Source: Cyanophora paradoxa
Lineage: Eukaryota; Glaucocystophyceae; Cyanophorales; Cyanophoraceae
Reading direction: 5' to 3'
NCBI GenBank assembly: GCA_004431415.1
Contig: QPMI01000194.1
Location: forward strand, 86,001 to 150,000
Length of the DNA stretch: 64,000 bases
Both the position numbers and the translations under genes were made by a program. The notes under the pieces are model-generated. The model was not told the DNA's origin, made no database searches, and saw only the letters and a list, made by a program, of their open reading frames with translations. Positions 10,456 to 19,751 of this stretch are shown here, piece after piece. Each line of letters starts with the position of its first letter. The stretch's first letter is position 1.

Positions 10456-12208
10456 CTAGCGCCCGATGGCGGGCGCCTCGAAAGGCGACGTCTCCGGCGG
10501 CACAGCAGCGTGTAGCTGCTGGACCGCGGCGACCCACCCTGCGACCCTAGGCCCCCGGGGTTCCCGCATGAGCACGTCCCTCATGTAGAGATACTCGATA
10601 ACGGCCTCCAGCTCCTCCACCTCCTTTATGTACATGCGCTCCTCCTTCCGCCACACCTTCGCCTCACGCTCCAACTCCAAGTCCCAATTCCTCTTCATCC
10701 TTGAGACCTGCGCCGCGCCGCGTTACGCGCCAGCGGGCGCACGCACGCGTGTGGGCAATCGCGGACCTTGTTTTCCAAGTCATCCACCTTCGTCTGCAGC
10801 GCAGCGTTCTGGTTCTGCAGCTCCTCGCACTCCTCTTCGAGGTTTTTGACCCGAGTCGCTCTCTGCGGGCGCCGGAGGGACCGCCGTCAGCAGCGCATTG
10901 CGGGCGCCGGCGGCGCGGGCGGCGCGGCGGCCGGCGGGCTCACCAGACTGGCGTTGAGCTGCATCATCTCCTTCTCCAGCTGAGCGATCTTCTCCTCCCG
11001 TTGAGCGATCTGCCGCTGCTTCTCCCTGTTGGCCCACCGCAGATCAGGGAGCTCCCGCTCCAGGGAGCTGCACTTCTGTTGGAGCTCCTCACGCTGCGCC
11101 GGTGCACGGAGGAACACGTCGACTTTCGCCTTCAGTTGATTGGCGAGCTCCGCGCCAGTTAGACCCTTGTCTAGGACATCCTGCGGCCCGAATCAGCGAG
11201 GCAAGCTGCGGGCGAAGCGCACGGCGGCGTGAAACGGCGCGCGCACACGCTGCTGAAGGTACTCGATCGCTTCAAGGAGCTTGGACGCCATGCGAACCGC
11301 ATCGGAAACCCGCTTGCAGCCGGTGAGCCTCCGATAGAGTGCGGCGTCCTCCTCCTCGATGCGAAAGCGGTGCCGCCCGGGCTTGTCCCAGGGGGTGAAT
11401 CGATCTTCCTCCTCGCCCGTCATCTCGACATCGCACTTGCGCCGCTTGCACTGCTGCTTGGTGGACGTGGCGGGCTTCTTCGGGCTGGCTTCTTCGCGGC
11501 TGAGCTGGCAGGCGACGGCGCGACAGAGGGATCGTCCATATACCGCTCCATGGCAACGAAGGGATCCTCATATTGCTCGCTCGGTGCCGCCGCGGGCGAA
11601 GGCTGGGAGGTCGCCGCCGCTGCCCGCTTGCGACTCACGCGCTTAGGCATGTCCACGGGGGTCGCTGGCGAGGCCGCTGCCGCCGGCGGCTGCGTGCGTG
11701 GAGGCGTGGCCGGCTGATCATGCGAAGGCTGCGATTGCGAGGGCGCAGCTACTACCCGCTTGCGACGCGGGCGATCAGGCGTGTACACGGGGTCGCTGAT
11801 GAGGCAGCTGCGACAGGCGGCGTACACGGCTGTACAGGCGTACCCCCCCCAAAGGCGTCCCTGGCGTCTCACAGCAGCCGCTGCCGGGCTCTGCTCGAGC
11901 TCTGAGCGTACTGGCGAGACTTGTGGGGAGTCGCTCCCGCCCGCCGGCTCCGCCGCGGGAGGCGCCAGCGCGACCGCGGCCGTCGCATGCGCAGCTGGCG
12001 CTGCATGCGCAGGCTGAACGACTTGCTCGCTCAAAGCTGCGTCGCCAAAGTCGTCTGGATTCACGTCCTCGCCGAGGTCGTCCTGGCTGCCGCAGGTGCT
12101 GCCGCCAATCTGGCCGTGCCGCGGCCTGCCATCGCTGGCGCCGCCCAGCCACGCTCTAATGGAACCGAACGCTGAGCCGACCTTGGCAGACAGCACAGAG
12201 AGCGGCAT
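10456..12208 (-). CDS. Coiled-coil protein, multi-exon, function unknown
   Basis: Minus-strand frames connect from MPLSVLSAKVGSAFGSIRAW at 12,208. The N-terminal 200 residues are low-complexity (Ala/Pro/Ser) with basic patches (PKRVSRKR). They are followed by EDPFVAMERYMDDPS, then a frame change near 11,485 at a 14-bp AAGAAGCC-type duplication. Next come EMTGEEEDRFTPWDKPGRH and YRRLTGCKRVSDAVRM. Further exons are heptad-rich: REELQQKCSSLERELPDL, KIAQLEKEMMQL, VKNLEEECEELQNQ. After a GTCCGC...GCGCAG intron comes VSRMKRNWDLELEREAKV, ending at 10,456. The joins DLENK-VSRMKRN and the GT-AG borders support splicing. The C-terminal half is clearly coiled coil. I do not recognise the family. The break near 11,485 may be a real frameshift, in which case the gene is damaged. 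Confidence 0.55.
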
Positions 12209-12596
12209 CTCGATCGCCGAACGCTAAGCTATAAGCGCTTTTGCTTTTCCCGCGCAAGTCCGTGGCTGGCCGCAATCTAGCTGCAGCTGGCCGTGGCTTG
12301 GAAGGGGGGGAGATGGCTTGGGGGGATATAGAATTTGGTCTAGCCAGCTCGAACTCGAACTCAGCCGGCTGATAGCCGCCGTGACACGGCCGTGTTCAAA
12401 ATTCAAATTCCATCCATTGTTAAAGCTCGCGAACTAGCGGGATGTCCAAAAGGTCGCGCCGTTTTCGGCCCGTCGAGGTCCGTCCGGGGCCGTCTGCGAC
12501 ATGCGAAACAGCTCCTTACGGGGTCTCGGGTTCGAATCCAACACCCCAAAATTTAGGGGGGGAATGAACCACCACCACAGACGTGACTCAGTGAAT
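12209..12596. repeat. Upstream flank with a solitary tRNA-like B box
   Basis: Non-coding. GGTTCGAATCC at 12,529-12,539 matches the Pol III B-box consensus and is followed by CAACACCCCAAAATTTAGGGGGGGAATGAACC, the same tail that ends the 1.46-kb repeat units. This is probably the 3' end of a further, otherwise lost copy. Confidence 0.5.
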
Positions 12597-14050
12597 ATAG
12601 AAGACTTGGGTCCTTAGTTGCAAGCAACTAAGGTACCCAAGTCTGATAACTATTCCTGCCCCCGGGGGGCAGTACAGACTTGGGTTTCAGAGAGCACGGT
12701 TAAGTGAGTGCGCACTGTGCACATTAGCTCTGTTTGCAAGCTTTTCGGAACGGCTTGATCGAGCCGATTCTGGGGTACGCGTTTGTCGGTGACGGCTACG
12801 GCCAGCTCCAAGAATGGCTAGCACCTCAACGCTTTGCTGCTGAGCGTGCCATCGTGCCCGCTTCGATGCACCCTGTAACTGGCTTGAAAACCGGAACAGC
12901 GCGCGCGCTCCCTGAGGAGCAGGAGACGATTGCATGTTTGTATGGGAACTTTGCGATCTTTGCAACCAGGCTACCTGCCGTCACGCTCGCTTCTAAAATG
13001 GATGCGCGTAGCTGCATAACGGACTTTCTTCTCAGGAAGCAAGCCCGCGCGGTCGCTGGATTGCCGGAAAAACACGATTGCATGTTTGTATGGGAGCTTC
13101 AAAGGCTTCTCGATCTCGGCAACCAGGCAACCTGTCGTCGCGTTTGCAAGCCCACCGGATGCGCGCGGCTTTGGATCTCACTTTTGTTCATGGAAGCAAG
13201 AGAGCGCGGTTGCTGGATTGCTCAGGAAACAGGTTTGACAGTTTGGGTAACGGGTTCGGGGTAACTTAGGGGGGGAATGAACCACCACCATAGACGTGAA
13301 TATCGGCCTTGGGGAAAGGAGAGGCCCTTAGGTCTGTGCCTATCTTGTGGCAAACTTCAACTTGATTTTATAGACAAACTTTTTGACCTAGGTACCCATT
13401 TTCGACCCTAGGGAGCACGATGGCGGCGCTACTTTTCAAATGTGACACCTCTAACAAGCACTAACAGCACGTACGAACGAAATTGTTCGCGTTAAGCCCG
13501 ATCGCCATTGGCACAAAAAGTCAATTCACCCATTCACGGACAAGCACGATTGTCATTGGTTCCAGCTTGCTTCCCCTTCGCCGATGGAAATTGCAAAGAG
13601 CCTCTGTACCCGGCTGGAAGGCTGGAGTCACTAGGCGCTTCGCCGGCAGAATCGCCGCGCGTCGCTTTGCAAATAAACGATCGCGATCAACGATCGATCA
13701 AGCGCTAGCGCTATCGCTCCGGCGCCGACGTGATCGTGATCGATCGCCGCGACCGTCGGAAGCCGGCGCGCGCCGGCCGCGCCAGGCCTAGGCGCGCCGC
13801 CGGCGCCAGCAGGCGCCGCTACTACATAGCTATCGCTGGCGCTAGCTAGACCAAGCTAGAAGATTCTAGCTATAGGCGGCATAGTCCTCTCAACAGTAAC
13901 CGCGCGCGGTTGCGGGACCTCGTTTTAAAACAAAGAGCGGCCACCCTCACGTCTTGAAACCCCAAGACCCAAGGCCACTCCTGCTCCGCAGGGACTCGCT
14001 TGTAGAAGACTTGGGTCCTTAGTAAACTAAGGAACCCAAGTCTGATATAG
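12597..14050 (+). repeat. 1.46-kb tandem repeat, unit A1
   Basis: Begins with a hairpin (arms AGACTTGGGTCCTTAGTTGC and its near-complement, 12,602-12,644), then the palindrome CTGCCCCCGGGGGGCAG, a GC-rich body of about 600 bp and an AT-richer body to the next hairpin at 14,007-14,043. An internal partial duplication starts with GATTGCATGTTTGTATGGGA at about 12,929 and again at 13,076. An open frame of 176 codons (12,734-13,264) is conserved in the units but has no recognisable domain and may not be coding. The B box is damaged here (GGGTTCGGGGTAAC). Confidence 0.85.
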
Positions 14051-15511
14051 AAGACTTGGGTCCTTAGTTGCAAGCAACTAAGGTACCCAAGTCGACGTCT
14101 GATAACTATTCCTGCCCCCGGGGGGCAGTACAGACTTGGGTTTCAGAGAGCACGGTTAAGTGAGTGCGCACTGTGCACATTAGCTCTGCAGCTGTTTGCA
14201 AGCTTTTCGGAACGGCTTGATCGAGCCGATTCTGGGGTACGCGTTTCTCGGTGACGGCTACGGCCAGCTCCAAGAATGGCTAGCACCTCAACGCTTTGCT
14301 GCTGAGCGTGCCATCGTGCCCGCTTCGATGCACCCTGTAACTGGCTTGAAAACCGGAACAGCGCGCGCGCTCCCTGAGGAGCAGGAGACGATTGCATGTT
14401 TGTATGGGAACTTTGCGATCTTTGCAACCAGGCTACCTGCCGTCACGCTCGCTTCTAAAATGGATGCGCGTAGCTGCATAACGGACTTTCTTCTCAGGAA
14501 GCAAGCCCGCGCGGTCGCTGGATTGCCGGAAAAACACGATTGCATGTTTGTATGGGAGCTTCAAAGGCTTCTCGATCTCGGCAACCAGGCAACCTGTCGT
14601 CGCGTTTGCAAGCCCACCGGATGCGCGCGGCTTTGGATCTCACTTTTGTTCATGGAAGCAAGAGAGCGCGGTTGCTGGATTGCTCAGGAAACAGGTTTGA
14701 CAGTTTGGGTAACGGGTTCGGGGTAACTTAGGGGGGGAATGAACCACCACCATAGACGTGAATATCGGCCTTGGGAAAGGAGAGGCCCTTAGGTCTGTGC
14801 CTATCTTGTGGCAAACTTCAACTTGATTTTATAGACAAACTTTTTGACCTAGGTACCCATTTTCGACCCTAGGGAGCACGATGGCGGCGCTACTTTTCAA
14901 ATGTGACACCTCTAACAAGCACTAACAGCACGTACGAACGAAATTGTTCGCGTTAAGCCCGATCGCCATTGGCACAAAAAGTCAATTCACCCATTCACGG
15001 ACAAGCACGATTGTCATTGGTTCCAGCTTGCTTCCCCTTCGCCGATGGAAATTGCAAAGAGCCTCTGTACCCGGCTGGAAGGCTGGAGTCACTAGGCGCT
15101 TCGCCGGCAGAATCGCCGCGCGTCGCTTTGCAAATAAACGATCGCGATCAACGATCGATCAAGCGCTAGCGCTATCGCTCCGGCGCCGACGTGATCGTGA
15201 TCGATCGCCGCGACCGTCGGAAGCCGGCGCGCGCCGGCCGCGCCAGGCCTAGGCGCGCCGCCGGCGCCAGCAGGCGCCGCTACTACATAGCTATCGCTGG
15301 CGCTAGCTAGACCAAGCTAGAAGATTCTAGCTATAGGCGGCATAGTCCTCTCAACAGTAACCGCGCGCGGTTGCGGGACCTCGTTTTAAAACAAAGAGCG
15401 GCCACCCTCACGTCTTGAAACCCCAAGACCCAAGGCCACTCCTGCTCCGCAGGGACTCGCTTGTAGAAGACTTGGGTCCTTAGTAAACTAAGGAACCCAA
15501 GTCTGATATAG
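14051..15511 (+). repeat. 1.46-kb tandem repeat, unit A2
   Basis: Nearly identical to A1 over its full length, period 1461-1462 bp. Hairpins lie at 14,052-14,093 and 15,468-15,504. It carries an extra GACGT after the first hairpin and the same damaged B box as A1. Near identity points to recent duplication. Confidence 0.88.
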
Positions 15512-16210
15512 AAGACTTGGGTCCTTAGTTGCAAGCAACTAAGGTACCCAAGTCGACGTCTGATAACTATTCCTGCCCCCGGGGGGCAGTACAGACTTGG
15601 GTTTCAGAGAGCACGGTTAAGTGAGTGCGCACTGTGCACATTAGCTCTGCAGCTGTTTGCAAGCTTTTCGGAACGGCTTGATCGAGCCGATTCTGGGGTA
15701 CGCGTTTCTCGGTGACGGCTACGGCCAGCTCCAAGAATGGCTAGCACCTCAACGCTTTGCTGCTGAGCATGCCATCGTGCCCGCTTCGATGCACCCTGTA
15801 ACTGGCTTGAAAACCGGAACAGCGCGCGCGCTCCCTGAGGAGCAGGAGACGATTGCATGTTTGTATGGGAACTTTGCGATCTTGGCAACCAGGCTACCTG
15901 CCGTCACGCTCGCTTCTAAAATGGATGCGCGTAGCTGCATAACGGACTTTCTTCTCAGCAAGCAAGCCCGCGCGGTCGCTGGATTGCCGGGAAAACACGA
16001 TTGCATGTTTGTATGGGAGCTTCAAAGGCTTCTCGATCTCGGCAACCAGGCAACCTGTCGTCGCGTTTGCAAGCCCACCGGATGCGCGCGGCTTTGGATC
16101 TCACTTTTGTTCATGGAAGCAAGAGAGCGCGGTTGCTGGATTGCTCAGGAAACAGGTTTGACAGTTTGGGTAACGGGTTCGAATCCAACACCCCGAAACT
16201 TAGGGGGGGA
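15512..16210 (+). repeat. 1.46-kb tandem repeat, unit A3 (first half only)
   Basis: Matches the first 700 bp of A2 and stops after the AATGAACCACCACCATAGA tail. Unlike A1 and A2 it keeps an intact B-box-like GGTTCGAATCC at 16,176-16,186, so the damage in A1/A2 came later or from another lineage. Confidence 0.85.
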
Positions 16211-16920
16211 ATGAACCACCACCATAGATAACTATTCCTGCCCCCAGGGGGCAGTACAGACTTGGGTTTCAGAGAGCACGGTTGCGTGAGTGCGCACTGT
16301 GCGCCTATCTCTGTACATGTTTGCAAGCTTTTCGGAACAGCTTTATCGAGCCGACTTTGGGGTACATGTTTCCTGGTGACGGCTACGGCCAGCTCCAAGA
16401 ATGGCTCGCACCTTAACGCCATGCTGCTGAGCATGCCATCTTGCCCGCTTCGATGCACCCTGCAACTGGTTTGAAAACCGGAACCGCGCGCGCGCTCCCT
16501 GAGGAGCAGGAGACGATTGCATGTTTGTATGGGAACCTTGCGATCTTGGCAACCAGGCTACCTGCCGTCGCGCTAGCTTCTAAAACGGATGCGCTTTGCT
16601 GCATAGCGGACTTTCTTCTCAGGAATTCGAAGCAAGCCAGCGCGGTCGCCGGATTGCCCGGAAAACACGATTGTGCGTTTGTATGGGAGCTTTGAAGGCT
16701 TCTAGATCTCGATATCGATCGATATCTCGGCAACCAAGCTATCTGCCGTCGCGTTTGGAAGCTCAACGGACGCGCGCAGCTTTGGAGCTCACTTTTGTCG
16801 ATGGAAGCAAGAGAGCGCGGTTGCTGGATTGCTCAGGAAACAGGTTTGACAGGTTGGGTCACGGGTTCGAATCCAATACCCTGGAACTTAGGGGGGGAAT
16901 GAACCACCACCAAACTTGTG
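16211..16920 (+). repeat. 1.46-kb tandem repeat, diverged unit A4 (first half)
   Basis: Starts at the CTGCCCCC palindrome and runs to the AATGAACCACCACCA tail. It is clearly related to A1-A3 but with many substitutions. An intact B box, GGTTCGAATCC, lies at 16,864-16,874, preceded by TTGCTCAGGAA about 35 bp upstream, which has the form of an A box. This suggests a tRNA-derived, SINE-like 3' module. Confidence 0.75.
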
Positions 16921-16970
16921 AACATAGAAGACTTGGGTCCTTTTTTAGTAAACTAAGGAACCCAAGTCTG

Positions 16971-17757
16971 GGCCGTTTCCCGCAGTCGCCGATTTGTATG
17001 CATATGGGAGCGGGCTTATGTAAGGCTTACGTAGCTAAAACGTTGGCTGGATTAACTCCCGCGGATGTAAGCTACGAGCTTAGGAGGGCCTTTCCTTCTA
17101 GTGAGGCAGCCAATGAGCTGCCAGTGTCGGTGCGTGCCGCTTCACTACGATATAGGGCTGGGTTCAGTGGAGCCCCCGGGTCCACTCAGTCAGTGGACAT
17201 TTTGCGTCGAACTCACTCATGATCAGTGACTACCAGTGAGTGGGGGGTACGTGCTCTTTTACACGAAAAAGGACCAAAAACGACCTAAATCTCGCTGAGC
17301 TTCAAGGCACTACGTGCCTAAACTGTTTCCACCGTAATTCCACGGGCTTTCGATATGTTTAGAGGTCATTTGCAACGCAGGCCATTGTCATAATTGCAGT
17401 GCTTCTCGACGTTGCACACCCTTCGCGCCGCGGCCTGCGCGCGGCACTCCGACGTTAAGTACCCACACCGACGTTAAATAGCTAGGTGGCGGATGGGTCC
17501 TAATTTTTTGGCGCCGGATACCCCCCCACGCAGCGCTGGCTGAGGTCCGGCTCACTGGCCTCAAACATTTTTCTTTGTGCGAGTGGGCCAAAATCTCCAC
17601 CCTCGACCCTCCACTGGTTTCACTGGACCCAGCCCTACTACGATATCGGACCGGAGTGAGCGGCACCCACATGTACACGACACATCATACTTTGGCCATC
17701 ATAGTTTTTTCCACCAGCTAATTTTCACTACGTAGCTGGCGACTGCGGGAAACGGCC
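16971..17757. mobile_element. Non-autonomous TIR DNA transposon (MITE-like), 787 bp
   Basis: Perfect 20-bp terminal inverted repeats: GGCCGTTTCCCGCAGTCGCC at 16,971-16,990 and its reverse complement at 17,738-17,757. CTG directly flanks both ends (16,968-16,970 and 17,758-17,760), a possible 3-bp target duplication. A subterminal inverted pair (GGGCTGGGTTCAGTGGA near 17,155 and its imperfect complement near 17,612) adds fold-back potential. No transposase frame is inside. Both sides carry a copy of the AGACTTGGG...CCCAAGTCT hairpin (16,929-16,969 and 17,774-17,810). The superfamily cannot be assigned from these ends. Confidence 0.8.
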
Positions 17758-17773
17758 CTGACGTGAACATAGA

Positions 17774-17810
17774 AGACTTGGGTCCTTAGTAAACTAAGGA
17801 ACCCAAGTCT
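17774..17810. repeat. Hairpin AGACTTGGG...CCCAAGTCT, last copy
   Basis: AGACTTGGGTCCTTAGT and ACTAAGGAACCCAAGTCT form a 17-bp stem with one bulged base and an AA loop. Seven such hairpins occur between 12.6 and 17.8 kb (starting at 12,602, 14,007, 14,052, 15,468, 15,513, 16,929 and 17,774), always preceded by ATAGA or GTAGA. They may be a small foldback element on their own. Confidence 0.8.
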
Positions 17811-17989
17811 GACTTGCCCTCTCTCTCTCTCCAGCGTTCCAGCCAGGCTGAGCCAGCGCGTTCCACGCAACACAAAGCCGCTTCTCGCTGATCAGAGGTT
17901 CGTCCATCCTGCTGCCCTCCGTGGCGCTGGTCGTCATAAACTCTCATGCAGTCCGGGGCCGTCGGAGCGCGCGTTCCGAGGCAGTCACG
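17811..17989. other. Upstream region of the exon-module gene
   Basis: Short spacer with a CTCTCTCTCTC tract at about 17,820-17,830. It presumably holds the promoter and 5' UTR of the gene starting at 17,990. No motif assigned. Confidence 0.35.
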
Positions 17990-18749
17990 ATGGCAGCCAC
18001 CGATATGCTCTCAAAAGCAGCCGCCGCTGAGCTTTTGAACAGCGTTCCGGTGCGTATGACGCCGAGGGTCGGGGTTGCTTTGTCGCTCAAGACCGAATTC
18101 TCGGCGCAGGAAGGGCAGAGGCCAGTTCTCCTGCAACTCATCGACGTGCGTAGTTTCTGCCCGAGCGCTCGTTCCTTGAGTCGTGCGCTCACGCGCGCCC
18201 GGCTCCGCGTTCATTCGATAGCGTTTGGAGCGGCGGGCGCACGACGCCGAGGTGCGCAGTCTTCCCTTCCTGCGCTTCCTCGAATGACGCGTCCGTGCAT
18301 GGACAGGCGGAGAAGGCGGAGGAAAAGAAGCGCCTGGAGGTGCGCTTCTTCCATCTTAAGCTTCGCTTCCTCGAATGACGCGTCCGTGCATGGACAGGCG
18401 GAGAAGGCGGAGGAAAAGAAGCGCGCGGACGCAGCTGAGGTGCGCTTCTCCCATCTTAAGCTTCGCTTCCTCGAATGACGCGTCCATGCATGGACAGGCG
18501 GGGAAGGCGGAGGAAAAGAAGCGCGCGGACGCAGCTGAGGTGCGCTTCTTCCATCTTAAGCTTCGCTTCCTCGAATGACGCGTCCGTGCATGGACAGGCG
18601 GAGAAGGCGGAGGAAAAGAAGCGCGCGGACGCAGCTGAGGTGCGCGCTTGAATCCGGCTGCATCTCTTGCGCTTGTCATAACGTTCACGCAGGCTAGCTT
18701 GCTCTACAAGCTTGCAAAGCGATTTTTCGCGTATAACCCGCTCATGTAG
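17990..18749 (+). CDS. Small protein built from duplicated exon-intron modules
   Basis: Six exons read through in phase 0 as one protein of 123 residues. Exon 1, 17,990-18,145 (52 aa, from MAATDMLSK to LLQLID). Exon 2, 18,307-18,339 (AEKAEEKKRLE). Exons 3, 4 and 5 at 18,398-18,439, 18,498-18,539 and 18,598-18,639 (AEKAEEKKRADAAE, with A-G-K in exon 4). Exon 6, 18,693-18,749 (ASLLYKLAKRFFAYNPLM, TAG). Introns 2-4 are 58 nt each and nearly identical, GTGCGC...GGACAG, with GAATGACG about 25 nt before the acceptor. Intron 5 is 53 nt. The 14-residue exons should form a charged helix. The tail is hydrophobic/basic. I do not recognise the family. The exact phase symmetry of every exon and the conserved splice borders make the model convincing. 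Unspliced reading meets TGA in every module. Confidence 0.75.
18275..18650 (+). repeat. 100-bp tandem repeat made of one exon plus one intron
   Basis: Four copies of CTTCCTCGAATGACGCGTCC...GACAGGCGGAGAAGGCGG...GCTGAG with starts near 18,275, 18,366, 18,466 and 18,566, a period of 91 then 100 bp. Each copy contains the 3' half of an intron, a complete 42-nt exon (33 nt in the first) and the 5' half of the next intron. The copies differ at only a few bases. Confidence 0.92.
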
Positions 18750-19751
18750 GCACACCCCGTGTCTTTTGCTGCTGCAGTCAGCGCTGGCACTGCCGCCTCC
18801 TTGTTCTTCTTCTCGTATTTGGGCCGAGCCTTCAACCACAGCCGTCAGGACTATCACGATTCGCAGTCCTACCGCTCGGCAATAGCCAATGATGGTCTCT
18901 CCGCCCGCGGCTATTTCGTATGGCCAAGCCAGCACTGTGGCAATTTCTCCCACTTTCTTTCTTTATCTTTAGAGAAATTTCGAATTCTCGAACCCTTGCA
19001 ATTGGCCTACTGATCATGATCATGATTCATTCGCTTTATATTATTTCTTAAGCTTTGGCTTCCATGGCCACTGGCAAATGGTTTAGCATACTATGATATC
19101 TGCCTTCTCGTTAACGTTTTGCCAGTTGGAGGCAAATTGCCATGTTGCCCTCAGGGCCTGTTCCGAAGTTCCAGCTGCTCGAGCTCAGGGGTCCAAGGCC
19201 CGGCCTATAGCTAGCTATAGGGAGGGAGCTGGACATATGCATGTACCGTAGTACCATTTCCATGGGGATCCTGTTTTCTTTTTCTTGGGCTCTACTATTC
19301 TTGACTCAGCAGTGAGGAGATTATTATAAGCTGCACAACTAGTACTCACTGAGTCATGCAGTGACTTGGCAAGGGCTCTGCCAGAGCCGCACCGTGGTGC
19401 CCCCATGCAAAAACAAAGCCCTAACTTCCCCAAACAGGCCACACAGGGTGTCATGGGGGGAACTCCCCCTCACGGGCCTCTGTGGTGCTGCCACGCCCTG
19501 TCACCCAGTCCGCGGGCATGTCTTTTGCTTCGTTTCTCTCTCAAAGAAGGGGATTAGCTCAAACACAAAGAAGGGGATTAGCTCAAACAGAAATTTCAAG
19601 AGAGGGGGTCCGCCCCTTTTTAATCAACACTACAAAACTTACACAGAGTCTGGGTTCGGGCTGAAGGGTGGTTCGGGTAGACACGTGAGCAGTGACAGGT
19701 ACAAAGAAGGGGGTAAGCTTGAACAGAAATTCCAAGAGAAGTGTGGCGGCA
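18750..19751. other. About 1 kb without a supported gene; short repeats
   Basis: No gene recognised. A direct repeat AAAGAAGGGGATTAGCTCAAAC occurs twice in tandem at about 19,546-19,590, and a third diverged copy with the same AGAAATTxCAAGAGA continuation lies at 19,700-19,740. GATCATGATCATGATC-type palindromes occur near 19,010. The segment 19,455-19,535 resembles the decayed relative at 0.96-1.05 kb (see findings). Confidence 0.5.

Noticed and set aside
12734-13264. 176-codon frame conserved in the 1.46-kb repeats as a gene
   Set aside because: Conservation is explained by recent duplication of the whole unit. The diverged unit A4 breaks the frame, and no domain is visible.
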